Shown here: piece after piece, positions 1 to 8,346 of the stretch
Position numbering within the stretch: position 1 is the first letter of the stretch
How the letters are laid out: each line of letters starts with the position of its first letter
Source: JAUUSJ01 sp964439395
GTDB lineage: Bacteria; Bacillota; Clostridia; Lachnospirales; Lachnospiraceae
DNA length: 64,000 nucleotides
Direction: 5' to 3'
Assembly (NCBI GenBank): GCA_964439395.1
Contig: CAYTNV010000021.1
Coordinates: 1 to 64,000, forward strand
Translations under genes and position numbers: made by a program
The notes under the pieces: generated by a model
Database searches by the model: none
What the model was told of the DNA's origin: nothing
What the model saw: only the letters and a program-made list of their open reading frames with translations

Positions 1-29
1 GCACCGTAGGGCATACGGGAACAGTATAA
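1..29 (+). CDS. tnpB: TnpB C-terminal tail (partial)
   Basis: The frame beginning at base 3 reads TVGHTGTV then stop (27-29), and it runs straight into the omega-RNA region. TnpB genes normally end overlapping the right-end RNA, and short tails of this kind are common in the family. Only eight codons are visible, so this call rests on position more than on sequence. Confidence 0.35.
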
Positions 30-134
30 TCTAGCTTGTGGACACTGTGTAAGTCATTGCAATACCCTTGGGTATAACCAATGCCGTAGTGGTTGAAGCA
101 AGAATCCCCCTGCTTTAGCTGTGGGGAGTGTCAA
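1..134 (+). ncRNA. IS200/IS605-type right end with TnpB omega-RNA scaffold
   Basis: The segment ends in the layout expected of an IS200/IS605 right end: GAAGCAAGAATCCCC, a short loop, then GTGGGGAGTGTCAA, closing with TCAA, the right-end cleavage tetranucleotide described for IS608. This 3' part is the omega-RNA that guides TnpB in this family; the guide would be the flanking sequence from position 135. A second copy with the same conserved blocks lies at 31143-31269, which supports a real element family. The tnpB gene itself should lie to the left of the window. Family identity is from motif recognition, not a search. Confidence 0.7.
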
Positions 135-212
135 ACGGACGGAAAAAGGGTTGAGCCAATTCCGAGACATTCAGAAATCAATGAAAAACTTGCTCAGTCG
201 ATTATCAGAAAA

Positions 213-230
213 CTAGGGCTATAGCCCTAG
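213..230. repeat. Perfect 18-bp palindrome upstream of hicB-like gene
   Basis: CTAGGGCTATAGCCCTAG is a perfect inverted repeat about 65 bases before the HicB-like start. It could be an operator for that protein or a hairpin left by the neighbouring insertion element. No U-run follows, so it is not a standard terminator. Confidence 0.5.
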
Positions 231-296
231 GAAACTGATATTTTTGTGTGTACTTCTTAGAATTTTTAATAGAATTTGTGCAGGGAGGTAATTTTT

Positions 297-704
297 ATGG
301 TAAGTGAAAAAAGAGCATATCCAATTATTTTGAAAAAGGCAGATAACGGCTATTATGTGGAAATACCAGATTTTGATGTAGGAACGCAGGGCGATTCTGT
401 AGCGGATGCCATGGAAATGGCTAGAGATGTTATTGGACTAATGGGAATCGATATGCAAGACGATAAAAAAGAAATTCCGCAACCATATAGCACAAAGGTG
501 CAGGCAGAAAAAGACGATATTGTAACGTTAGTTGATATTGATTTTTTCGAGTATCGTAAAAAGGCAGATAATAGAGCGGTGAGGAAAAATTGTACTATTC
601 CGTATTGGATGAGTGTAGAAGCAGATAAACACGGCGTAAATTATTCACGACTATTGCAAGATGCAATTTTATCTTTTTTACATCTTGATAGTGCAAAGTG
701 CTAA
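297..704 (+). CDS. Solitary HicB-like antitoxin
   Basis: A 135-residue HicB-type protein. The N-terminal part (YPIILKKADNGYYVEIPDF) has the partial RNase-H-like fold signature that caps HicA toxins; the C-terminal part (KNCTIPYWMSVEADKHGVNYSRLLQDAI) looks like a ribbon-helix-helix DNA-binding domain. I start at ATG 297 because GGGAGGT lies 9 bases before it; an upstream in-frame TTG at 276 would overlap that site. No hicA reading frame is visible between the insertion-element end and this gene, so it appears to be an orphan antitoxin. It is related in layout to the HicB encoded convergently at 785-1162 but clearly diverged. It probably acts as a DNA-binding autoregulator or a neutraliser of toxins encoded elsewhere; that is inference. 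Confidence 0.8.
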   Translation: MVSEKRAYPIILKKADNGYYVEIPDFDVGTQGDSVADAMEMARDVIGLMGIDMQDDKKEIPQPYSTKVQAEKDDIVTLVDIDFFEYRKKADNRAVRKNCTIPYWMSVEADKHGVNYSRLLQDAILSFLHLDSAKC

Positions 705-738
705 TACACTTTAGAAATTGTTAGAAGAATAACAAGAA

Positions 739-782
739 AAGGCAGCAGATGAGGAAAATATCCTTGTACTGCTGCCTTTTTT
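739..782. terminator. Bidirectional terminator between convergent hicB genes
   Basis: GGCAGCAG (741-748) pairs with CTGCTGCC (769-776) followed by TTTTTT; A-rich sequence on the other side allows use in both directions. It sits exactly between the convergent ends of the two HicB genes. Confidence 0.8.
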
Positions 783-784
783 GC

Positions 785-1162
785 TTACTGCTGTATTTTC
801 GCAAGAAGAGCTTCCTGTAGAACCTGTGAGAAGTTAATTCCCATAGAGATAGCTCTATCGTTCATCCACGCAGGGATTGTCAATGTTTTTTTGACGGCTT
901 TTGTGCCTTTATATTGGTTAATATCACAAGATACAAGAGAAGTAAATCCGTCACTAGGCTTATAAGATGCAATATTAGATGGTGTGGCAATTGATTTACC
1001 TTGTTCTAAAAGTGTGAGAAGATAAGCGGAAAGAGCTTCTTGAGCGGATGCCATTGTTTCGTTAATAGAAGTGCCAAAGGTATGACATCCCTCTAAGTCT
1101 GGAAATTCAACCCAATAACTACCTTCTTCTTCGTGAAAAATAGCAGGATATACGAATAACAT
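785..1162 (-). CDS. hicB: HicB antitoxin of a HicAB module
   Basis: 125 residues. The N-terminus MLFVYPAIFHEEEGSYWVEF and the following PDLEGCHTFG are the classic HicB domain signature; the C-terminal TLTIPAWMNDRAISMGINFS stretch resembles a ribbon-helix-helix DNA-binding domain. HicB neutralises the HicA mRNA interferase by direct binding and represses its own operon. It lies 40 bases downstream of hicA on the same strand (toxin first, antitoxin second, the usual hicAB order), with an AGGAGG-like site before the ATG. Family assignment is firm; whether the module is active is not known. Confidence 0.92.
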   Translation of the reverse strand: MLFVYPAIFHEEEGSYWVEFPDLEGCHTFGTSINETMASAQEALSAYLLTLLEQGKSIATPSNIASYKPSDGFTSLVSCDINQYKGTKAVKKTLTIPAWMNDRAISMGINFSQVLQEALLAKIQQ

Positions 1163-1202
1163 ATAACTACCTCCTTAATTATGTCAGCTATGGAGAGCAG
1201 GG

Positions 1203-1379
1203 CTATTTAAGCCCTGTCTCTTTTAAGATAGCATTTAGTAAGCCAGTAGGAACATCTCTACCGTATATAGGGATTACTGTAGTTTTCCCATCTTTTTGAA
1301 GAACATGGTGACTGCCTTTGATTCTAACCAATTTCCAACCATCTTTCTTCAAAAGTTTTAGTAGGTCTTTATCTTTCAT
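1203..1379 (-). CDS. hicA: HicA mRNA interferase toxin
   Basis: A 58-codon gene: MKDKDLLKLLKKDGWKLVRI followed by KGSHHVLQKDGKTTVIPIYG and a C-terminal RDVPTGLLNAILKETGLK. This is a complete HicA: a small double-stranded-RNA-binding-like fold with the conserved G-S-H-H motif (residues 22-25) whose first histidine is catalytic. HicA cleaves mRNA independently of the ribosome. The ATG (1377-1379 on the complement) has GGAGGAAAGGAC just before it. It is followed by hicB and preceded by a strong promoter with overlapping inverted repeat, so the module looks intact. It is too short for most gene-length cut-offs and is easily missed. Confidence 0.93.
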   Translation of the reverse strand: MKDKDLLKLLKKDGWKLVRIKGSHHVLQKDGKTTVIPIYGRDVPTGLLNAILKETGLK

Positions 1380-1391
1380 GTCCTTTCCTCC

Positions 1392-1430
1392 TTACAATAA
1401 TATTGTAACACGTATGACACGTATAGTCAA
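1392..1430 (-). promoter_or_regulatory. hicAB promoter with overlapping operator
   Basis: On the minus strand TTGACT and TACAAT are spaced by exactly 17 bases. The -10 box lies inside the palindrome TTACAATAATATTGTAA (1392-1408, + strand) and the spacer holds two direct TACGTGT repeats. This arrangement fits autorepression by the HicB DNA-binding domain; the operator assignment is inference. Confidence 0.75.
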
Positions 1431-2000
1431 GGGGCTATGAAACAAATCTAGAAAAAATATGAATCGAACAGAGAGAAAATCATGGAATGAACTCCGAGCA
1501 AACACCGAAAAAGTGCGGAATGAACAACGGGAAATATAAATTGAAGCCGTGATGAAGCCGTGAGAATGAATATGAAGAATGAAAGCCTGCTGCCATTTAT
1601 TTTATGATTTTCTCGCCGCTTTCTCGCCGCTTCAATCTATTTTTATGGTAAACGAACAGCGAGAAATGTAATGCGTTTCCTCTTCCTTATCTCGTGATTT
1701 CAAAAGGTTTTCACGAGATAAAATCTCTGTAAACCTTGATATTTCTTGAGTATTCTTATCCAAATTTTACGACAGTTTTACGACAATTAAATAATGTATA
1801 TGATACCATATGACATCATATGATACTGCCAAGACGGCGTAAGATATAGGAAAATAGCGGTAGAGCCATGATGAAATTGAATGAAATAACTTGTTTCTTT
1901 TTTGGCGAAAAATAGCAATTAGAAAGTAAAAGAGTATTGCATCTAAAATAGAAAAATATTTTAAAGGTTGACAAAATGACTTTTCTTATAGTATTCTAAA
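1431..2000. other. Non-coding accessory stretch with decayed mobile-element traces
   Basis: No credible gene. Visible structure: a hairpin with 10-bp arms TATCTCGTGA/TCACGAGATA (1689-1720), tandem CTCGCCGC repeats near 1612-1632, and a direct repeat TTTTACGACA at 1765-1774 and 1776-1785. The last reads as ILRQFYDN-stop or NFTTVLRQ in two frames, which resembles the C-terminal tails of many Firmicute tyrosine recombinases, so it may be the scar of an integrase gene. It is followed by CATATGA-type short repeats near 1800-1826. Confidence 0.4.
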
Positions 2001-2004
2001 TGCA

Positions 2005-2110
2005 TGGTAATCATATGACTGACGGAACAAGTGGAGATAACCACGTGGAGTATGATTGAAAGCCAAGCCGACCGTCTGGGCAAGAAAGAGTCCAGACGGT
2101 CGGCTTTTTC
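2005..2110 (+). promoter_or_regulatory. ZTP (pfl motif) riboswitch with terminator
   Basis: P1 pairs AATCATA (2009-2015) with TATGATT (2051-2057); inside lie GACTGACGGA and the GTGG/CCAC hairpin (2031-2044), and the conserved 3' block CCGACCGTCTGGGCA follows (2069-2082). These are the hallmarks of the pfl RNA motif, shown to sense ZTP/ZMP, a sign of 10-formyl-tetrahydrofolate shortage. The 3' block is also the left arm of a terminator: GCCGACCGTCTGG (2067-2079) pairs with CCAGACGGTCGGC (2092-2104) and is followed by a U-run. Ligand binding should therefore block termination and turn on pflA-pflB. Confidence 0.88.
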
Positions 2111-2193
2111 TTTTTTTATTTTAGAACTGAGTGGAAAATTGCTAAATTAACTTTTTTATTTTAGTTTTCCACCGTTAAGAGGGAGTTTTTGCC

Positions 2194-2937
2194 ATGTTAT
2201 TAGGAAGAATTCATTCTATTGAATCTATGGGATTAGTGGATGGACCAGGGATACGAACGGTAATTTTTTTTCAGGAATGTCATCTGCGTTGTCAATACTG
2301 TCATAATCCAGATACTTGGGCTCGTGAGGGAAGGAATATTCAAAACTTCACGCCTGAGGAGCTAGTAAAGAGGCTGATTCGTTTTAAGCCTTATTACGGA
2401 AAGGATGGCGGAGTTACATTTTCTGGAGGTGAGCCGCTTTTGCAGAAGGAGTTTCTGGTGAAAACACTTCAGCTTTGCCAGCAAGCGAGAATTCACACTT
2501 GTCTGGATACGGCAGGTTACGGAATGGGTGACTATGAAGAAATACTGCGCTATACGGATTTGGTACTTTTTGATGTGAAGCATTATTCCAGAGAGGGATA
2601 TCTTCGAGTTACAGGTCGCGAGATGGACGAATCTCTCAAATTTTTGGATGTGATGCAGAAACTGGGAACACCAATTTGGATACGTCATGTTGTGACACCA
2701 AATCTCACAGATGGAAAAGAGCATCTGGAAGGACTTAGAAAGTATATAAAGACGTTAAAAAATGTGCAGAAAGTAGAGCTGCTTCCTTATCATGTGCTGG
2801 GTGAATCTAAGTATGAGGCACTTGGGATTTCGTATCCTTTAAAGGGAACAAAACCTATGGAGATGGAAAAGATTTTAAAATGGCAGGAACGAATGAATCA
2901 GGATGTTATGGAAAAAGAAGGGAGAATGGCATTATGA
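2194..2937 (+). CDS. pflA: Pyruvate formate-lyase activating enzyme
   Basis: 247 residues, the usual length. A radical SAM enzyme: the [4Fe-4S] motif CHLRCQYC (Cys29, Cys33, Cys36) follows the family hallmark DGPGIRTVIF, and FSGGEPLL provides the GGEP SAM-binding motif. It abstracts a hydrogen from the glycine of PflB to make the catalytic glycyl radical. It precedes pflB and overlaps it by ATGA (2934-2937), so the two are translationally coupled; pflA-first order is less common than pflB-pflA. The unit is preceded by a ZTP riboswitch, linking formate production to one-carbon status. Confidence 0.95.
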   Translation: MLLGRIHSIESMGLVDGPGIRTVIFFQECHLRCQYCHNPDTWAREGRNIQNFTPEELVKRLIRFKPYYGKDGGVTFSGGEPLLQKEFLVKTLQLCQQARIHTCLDTAGYGMGDYEEILRYTDLVLFDVKHYSREGYLRVTGREMDESLKFLDVMQKLGTPIWIRHVVTPNLTDGKEHLEGLRKYIKTLKNVQKVELLPYHVLGESKYEALGISYPLKGTKPMEMEKILKWQERMNQDVMEKEGRMAL

Positions 2938-5177
2938 GTATTGATGTAAATTGCACTGCTTGGAAAGGATTTCACACAGGAGAGTGGAGACATTTAGTAA
3001 ATGTTCGTAATTTTATTCAGAAAAATTATACACCATATGAGGGAAATGATAAGTTTCTTAAAGGTACAACAGTTCATACTGACAGAGTATGGGAAAAAGC
3101 ACATGAATTGATTGTGGAGGAAATTAAAAAGGGGATTATTGATGTAGAGACAAATGCAGTTTCTGGCATTAATAATTTTGCACCAGGATATATAGATAAA
3201 GAAAATGAAGTAATTGTGGGATTTCAGACAGATGCTCCTCTAAAACGAATTGTAAATTTGTACGGAGGAATGAGAACAGCAGTATCTGCATTAAAAGAAT
3301 ACGGTTATGAGTTAAATCCTGAAATTGAAAAGCATTTTCGCCTTTACCGAAAGACACATAATGACGGAGTATTTGATGCATATCCAAAGAGAACGAGGTT
3401 GGCAAGAAGTGCCGGACTTTTGACTGGGCTTCCAGATGCTTACGGAAGAGGAAGAATCGTCGGAGATTATCGCCGTGTGCCATTATACGGTACCGATTTT
3501 CTAATTGAAGAAAAACAAAAAGATTTGGAAATGCTAGATGGAGCTATGACAGAGGAGAGAATTAGACTTTGCGAGGAAGTGCAGATGCAGATTCGCGCAT
3601 TACAGGAAATGGTTAAGATGGCAGCAGAATATGGATGTGACATTACTGTGCCAGCAGAGGATGCAAAACAGGCAGTTCAGAATTTATATATGGCATATTT
3701 GGCAGGAATTAAGGAGAATAACGGAGCGGCAACATCACTTGGACGTACTGCGACTTTCCTTGATATTTATATTCAGAGAGATATCGAAAGAGGAATTTTG
3801 GATGAACAGGGTGCACAGGAATTAATTGACCAGTTTATCATCAAACTTCGAATGGTGCGTCATTTGCGTACACCAGAGTACAATGAATTATTTGGTGGAG
3901 ATCCAACTTGGGTGACAGAGTCACTTGGAGGCATGGGAGTAGATGGAAGAACACTTGTCACAAAGAATACATTCCGCTATCTTCATACATTGACGAATCT
4001 TGGAACCGCACCAGAGCCAAACTTGACAGTTTTGTGGAGCCAGAATCTGCCTGAAGGATTTAAAAATTACTGTGCGAAGATGAGTATCGAGACGGATTCT
4101 ATTCAGTATGAGAATGATGACTTGATGCGCCCACTCTACGGCGATGATTATTGTATCGCATGCTGTGTATCTGCCATGAGTGTAGGAAAACAAATGCAAT
4201 TTTTTGGTGCAAGAGCGAATTTGGCGAAGAGTCTTCTCTATGCAATCAACGGCGGTGTGGATGAAAAGAAGGGAGTAAAGGTTGTTCCAGAGATTGTGAG
4301 GGATGAGGATGAGGTGCTTGCTTATCCTAAGGTGCTCGCAAATTATAAGAAGGTGCTTGCTTATGTGGCAGAACTTTATGTAGATACCATTAATATTATT
4401 CACTATATGCATGATAAATATGCGTATGAAGCCAGCCAGATGGCATTACATGATACATTAGTAGAAAGACTTGCAGCGTTTGGTGTGGCGGGACTTTCTA
4501 TTGCGGCGGATTCTCTTTCTGCAATTAAGTTTGCAACAGTAAAACCAATCCGAAATGAGGAGGGAATCGCAGTAGATTTTGAGGTAGAAGGAGAGTTTCC
4601 AAAATACGGAAATGATGATGAGAGAGTGGATGATATCGCAGTGGAAATTGTTTCGTATTTCTCAGCAGAGTTGAAGAAACATCCTATGTATCGAGATGCA
4701 ATTCATACATTGTCTGCACTTACAATCACTAGCAATGTAATGTACGGAAAGAAGACTGGATCTACTCCAGATGGACGAAAAGCGGGAGAGCCGTTTGCGC
4801 CAGGAGCTAATCCAATGCACGGACGTGATAAAAACGGGGCACTTGCCTCATTAAACTCTGTGGCAAAGATTCCATATCGAGCAGTATGTCAAGACGGTGT
4901 TTCCAATACATTTTCCATTGTCCCAGGAGCACTTGGAAAGAGCGAGGAAGAGCGCAGAAATAATCTGGTTTCTATTTTGGACGGTTATTTTGTGCAGGGA
5001 GCACATCATTTGAATGTAAATGTAATGAATCGAGAGATTTTGTTGGATGCGGTGGATCATCCAGAGAAATATCCGACACTTACAATTAGAGTATCAGGAT
5101 ATGCGGTAAACTTTAACCGTCTAAGCAGAGAGCAGCAGCTTGAGGTAATTAAGAGAACTTTCCACGAGAGTATGTAA
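2934..5177 (+). CDS. pflB: Formate C-acetyltransferase (pyruvate formate-lyase)
   Basis: 747 residues from the ATG at 2934; an earlier in-frame ATG at 2880 lies inside pflA and lacks a ribosome binding site, whereas GAAGGGAG precedes 2934. The adjacent catalytic cysteines are visible in IACCVSAM (about residues 408-415) and the radical-bearing glycine in RVSGYAVNF (about residue 721). The enzyme converts pyruvate and CoA to acetyl-CoA and formate and is central to anaerobic sugar fermentation. Coupled to pflA upstream; a terminator follows. A standard, full-length family member. Confidence 0.97.
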   Translation: MSIDVNCTAWKGFHTGEWRHLVNVRNFIQKNYTPYEGNDKFLKGTTVHTDRVWEKAHELIVEEIKKGIIDVETNAVSGINNFAPGYIDKENEVIVGFQTDAPLKRIVNLYGGMRTAVSALKEYGYELNPEIEKHFRLYRKTHNDGVFDAYPKRTRLARSAGLLTGLPDAYGRGRIVGDYRRVPLYGTDFLIEEKQKDLEMLDGAMTEERIRLCEEVQMQIRALQEMVKMAAEYGCDITVPAEDAKQAVQNLYMAYLAGIKENNGAATSLGRTATFLDIYIQRDIERGILDEQGAQELIDQFIIKLRMVRHLRTPEYNELFGGDPTWVTESLGGMGVDGRTLVTKNTFRYLHTLTNLGTAPEPNLTVLWSQNLPEGFKNYCAKMSIETDSIQYENDDLMRPLYGDDYCIACCVSAMSVGKQMQFFGARANLAKSLLYAINGGVDEKKGVKVVPEIVRDEDEVLAYPKVLANYKKVLAYVAELYVDTINIIHYMHDKYAYEASQMALHDTLVERLAAFGVAGLSIAADSLSAIKFATVKPIRNEEGIAVDFEVEGEFPKYGNDDERVDDIAVEIVSYFSAELKKHPMYRDAIHTLSALTITSNVMYGKKTGSTPDGRKAGEPFAPGANPMHGRDKNGALASLNSVAKIPYRAVCQDGVSNTFSIVPGALGKSEEERRNNLVSILDGYFVQGAHHLNVNVMNREILLDAVDHPEKYPTLTIRVSGYAVNFNRLSREQQLEVIKRTFHESM

Positions 5178-5260
5178 AGAGAAAGAGTTATATTTCTATA
5201 CATATAAATATGTTGGGATGTATATCCGTTTAAGGAAATTTGAATATAGAGAAAAATAAA

Positions 5261-5316
5261 GGACGTATTGCATGAGCGAAAGTATTTTGTAAGTGCAATA
5301 CGTTCTTTTTATTTTT
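5261..5316 (+). terminator. Terminator after pflB
   Basis: GGACGTATTGCA (5261-5272) pairs with TGCAATACGTTC (5294-5305) and is followed by TTTTTATTTTT. The rest of the 5178-5562 gap holds no gene. Confidence 0.8.
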
Positions 5317-5562
5317 GGGAGAGAGAATTTTATATGTAAACGATACGAGAGATTTTTAAAAGACGTAGGTATTATGAAACGGAAATTTGAAAATGAAAAA
5401 GTTTTAAGAAAAATTTTTCTTTGTTATAAAGAAATTTTGAATGATTTGTATTTGAATACAACAAAGTGAGGAAGAGGGAAACGTGTAGTTTAACTTGTAA
5501 ATGAAAAGGGCATACGATATAATGGAAAAAAATAGTAAAATAAAGAAAAGGAGGAGAAAAAC

Positions 5563-6501
5563 ATGGCGAGAAAAGAGAATATATCATTTTTGTCAAGTGA
5601 TGGAAAAACAAGGATTCATGCCGTGAGATGGATTCCAGATTCGGGAAAATACATAGCAGTATTTCAGATTGTGCATGGAATGGTGGAGTTTATTGAGAGG
5701 TATTCTGATTTCGCAAATTACTTGACGGAGCAGGGATTTTTGGTTGTGGGACATGATCATTTAGGACATGGGGCATCTATTGCGACAAAGGAAGATTGGG
5801 GATATATTGCTAAGGAACATGGCAGTAATTGCATGATAAAAGATATACATATACTTCGAGTTATGACACAAAGAGAAAATCCTAAACTTCCATATTTTAT
5901 ATTGGGACATAGCATGGGCTCTTATTTGCTTCGAAAATACATAACAAAATACGGCAAGCATTTATCGGGGGCGATTATTATGGGAACAGGCTCTGTGTCA
6001 GATAATATATGCAATTTTGGAATGAAGCTCTTAAAAGTAGTTGCCAAGTTTTCTGGATGGCATTATCGAAATTCCCTTATCGAAAAACTTTTCTTTTTTG
6101 GTCCTTTCACAGAATTTGATATGGATGGAAGTAATCCAAAAAATAGTTGGCTGACGAGAGATGTGGAGATGGTAGAAAAATATTACGCTGATGAGAGATG
6201 TACTTTTAAATTTACGTTAAACGGATATTATAATCTTTTACAGACAATTTATTATGATAATCAGAGAGAGAAAGTAGAAAAGATTCCAAAAACTCTACCT
6301 ATTCTTCTTATGTCTGGAGATAGAGACCCTGTGGGGGACTTTGGAAAAGGCGTGAGAGCTGTGGAGCGACAATTAAAGGAAGTGGGAATAAGAGATTTAA
6401 ATTGCAAGCTTTATGAGGAAAGCCGTCATGAAATTTTGAATGAGTTGGAGCGAGAGAAAGTATATGAGGATATCGTAAAATGGTGTGAGGTAAGGATATG
6501 A
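5563..6501 (+). CDS. Alpha/beta hydrolase, lysophospholipase/monoacylglycerol lipase type
   Basis: 312 residues, cytoplasmic, no signal peptide. The nucleophile elbow GHSMG is in ILGHSMGSYLLRKY (about residue 121); HDHLGHG is the conserved oxyanion-side motif of monoacylglycerol lipases (Hydrolase_4 family); the acid and histidine are likely SGDRDPVGD and ESRHEILNE near the C-terminus. It probably hydrolyses lysophospholipids or monoglycerides. AAGGAGGAG precedes the ATG. It seems to be a single-gene unit; the substrate cannot be read from the sequence. Confidence 0.88.
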   Translation: MARKENISFLSSDGKTRIHAVRWIPDSGKYIAVFQIVHGMVEFIERYSDFANYLTEQGFLVVGHDHLGHGASIATKEDWGYIAKEHGSNCMIKDIHILRVMTQRENPKLPYFILGHSMGSYLLRKYITKYGKHLSGAIIMGTGSVSDNICNFGMKLLKVVAKFSGWHYRNSLIEKLFFFGPFTEFDMDGSNPKNSWLTRDVEMVEKYYADERCTFKFTLNGYYNLLQTIYYDNQREKVEKIPKTLPILLMSGDRDPVGDFGKGVRAVERQLKEVGIRDLNCKLYEESRHEILNELEREKVYEDIVKWCEVRI

Positions 6502-6747
6502 TGACAAGCTAAATAAGTGAATACATAGTAGTAACATTATATTGCATATCCGCAAATTATTTGGTAACTATAAAAAGCGGAGGGAATGGTGTTTGTAATT
6601 CGAATGAGTTTGTGGATACAAAAAAGATAGGATATCGAGTTAGGACACTATAAATTCACAAAGAGCTTATATAATAAATCTAACTGTCAATGAAGAGTTA
6701 GAAATGAGTTATAGAAAGTTTTATTTTTTGAGAGGAGAAAAAAGAGC

Positions 6748-7272
6748 ATGAGTGAAGTAATGAATAATATGATAACAAGAAGAAGTATTAGAAAATATAA
6801 ACCAGATATGGTTCCAAGAGATATCATAGATGAGGTTATAAAAGCGGGAACCTATGCTGCAACAGGGATGGGAAAGCAGTCACCGATTATCATTGCTGTG
6901 ACGAATAAGAAGTTAAGAGATGAGCTTTCCAAGTTAAATGCAAAGATTATGGGGACACCAGAAATGGACCCATTTTATGGAGCGCCGGTTGTGTTGATTG
7001 TATTGGCAGATAAAAGTCGCCCAACCTATATTTATGATGGAAGTCTTGTGATGGGTAATTTAATGTTGGCAGCGCATGAGAAGGGGCTTGGAAGCTGTTG
7101 GATTCACAGGGCAAAAGAAGAGTTTGAGCTTCCGGCAGGAAAGGAGATTTTGCAGTCTCTTGGGATTGAGGGCGATTATGAGGGAATCGGTCACTGCATT
7201 TTAGGATATGTGGACGGAGAAGAGCCAAAGGCGGCGCCTAGAAAAGATTCTTATGTGTATTACGTAGAATAG
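6748..7272 (+). CDS. Nitroreductase family FMN oxidoreductase
   Basis: 174 residues, matching the short single-domain nitroreductases. RRSIRKYKPD is the N-terminal FMN-phosphate-binding signature and the C-terminal half has the AAHEKGLGSCWIHRA stretch typical of the family. Such enzymes use NAD(P)H to reduce nitro or quinone substrates, usually as dimers with FMN at the interface. AGAGGAG lies before the ATG. It sits 53 bases upstream of the pseudokinase gene and may be cotranscribed. The natural substrate is unknown. Confidence 0.9.
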   Translation: MSEVMNNMITRRSIRKYKPDMVPRDIIDEVIKAGTYAATGMGKQSPIIIAVTNKKLRDELSKLNAKIMGTPEMDPFYGAPVVLIVLADKSRPTYIYDGSLVMGNLMLAAHEKGLGSCWIHRAKEEFELPAGKEILQSLGIEGDYEGIGHCILGYVDGEEPKAAPRKDSYVYYVE

Positions 7273-7325
7273 AATATTTTATATTTGTGTTCATGTGAAA
7301 GTAAGATAAGAGAGGAAATGAAAAA

Positions 7326-8324
7326 ATGAGAGATTTGAATCGGCTTTGTATGGGGTGTATGAAGGAAAAGCCAGAAATAGGAGAATGTCCTCACTGCCAT
7401 TTTTCTTTAGAAAAGTATGAAGTACCAAAGTATCATCTAGAACCTCAGACAATTTTGGATGGAAAATATTTAGTGGGAAAAGTAATCGGTGAGACTGGAT
7501 TTGAAATTATTTATATTGGATGGGACTTAAACTGTGAAATTCCTCTTGTGATAAAAGAATATTTTCCAAGTGAATATGCGGTTCGAAATCATTCTATGAA
7601 GGATTCTATCATAGTTTTAGATGGAGAGAGAGAAAGGTATTATAAGATAGGAAAGGCAAACTTTTTGAAGAAGGCAAAAAACAGCACGAAATTTTATGGG
7701 CAAGAAGGAATTATTTCGGCTCGAGACTATTTTCAGGCAAATGAAACCGCCTATATTGTGATGGATTGTATTGAGGAGAGAACATTTGGTAGAGTTTTAA
7801 GACAAAGAGATTGTGTCTCCTACTTTGTTGAAGAAATCTTTGAAATGATGAAACCAATTGTGAAGTCTCTTGATGTGATACATAAAGAGGGAATAATTTG
7901 TAGCAATATTAATCCAAATGATATTGTGGTTACACAGGCAGGTACTGCGAGGTTGGCAATAGATTTTGGAGCAGTGATAAGACTATCCGATGGAGAGAGT
8001 GGATTTCCTGTCCTTTTAAATAAGGGGTATTCTCCGGTGGAGCAGTATCAAGTAAGAGGGAATCTTGGACCATGGACAGACGTGTACGCTCTTTGTGCCA
8101 CAATCTATTGGGCTATTACAGGAAGAGAAACACCAACTTCTATGGAGAGATTGATGGAAGATAGAATGAAAAAGCCCTCTGAGCTTGGCATACAGATTGG
8201 TACAAGACTAGAAGAGGCATTAATGAAGGGATTAGCGATTCTAGCACAAGATAGATGGCAGAGCATGGGAGAACTTTATGAGGCTTTTTATGGTGAGAAC
8301 ATAGAAAAGAACAAGAGACCGTAG
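7326..8324 (+). CDS. Zinc-ribbon protein kinase-like protein (probable pseudokinase)
   Basis: 332 residues. An N-terminal zinc ribbon (CMGCMKEKPEIGECPHC, residues 8-24) precedes a Hanks-type kinase fold. The ATP-binding lysine is kept (LVIKEYFPSEYA) and so is DFG (AIDFGAVI), but the glycine loop reads GETGFEIIYIG and the catalytic loop reads IICSNINPNDI where HRD-x-x-P-x-N is expected, so the catalytic aspartate is asparagine and the H-R pair is gone. It is therefore probably a nucleotide-binding pseudokinase, not an active kinase. Homologues with the same zinc ribbon occur in Lachnospiraceae alongside FHA-domain proteins, two of which are encoded at 51740 and 61096. Role: perhaps scaffold or sensor, by inference. 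Confidence 0.82.
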   Translation: MRDLNRLCMGCMKEKPEIGECPHCHFSLEKYEVPKYHLEPQTILDGKYLVGKVIGETGFEIIYIGWDLNCEIPLVIKEYFPSEYAVRNHSMKDSIIVLDGERERYYKIGKANFLKKAKNSTKFYGQEGIISARDYFQANETAYIVMDCIEERTFGRVLRQRDCVSYFVEEIFEMMKPIVKSLDVIHKEGIICSNINPNDIVVTQAGTARLAIDFGAVIRLSDGESGFPVLLNKGYSPVEQYQVRGNLGPWTDVYALCATIYWAITGRETPTSMERLMEDRMKKPSELGIQIGTRLEEALMKGLAILAQDRWQSMGELYEAFYGENIEKNKRP

Positions 8325-8346
8325 GAAACAAGAGAGTAGTTTAATG

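Noticed and set aside
276..296. Extended N-terminus (TTG at 276) for the first HicB-like protein
   Set aside because: It would place the GGGAGGT ribosome binding site inside the coding sequence; ATG 297 is better.
2362..2724. 120-codon open frame antisense to pflA
   Set aside because: Lies entirely inside pflA on the other strand, with no ribosome binding site and atypical composition; a shadow of a strongly supported gene. The same applies to the long antisense frames within pflB (3921-4412), the dehydratase (33286-33570), cooS (39789-40016) and the ABC genes.
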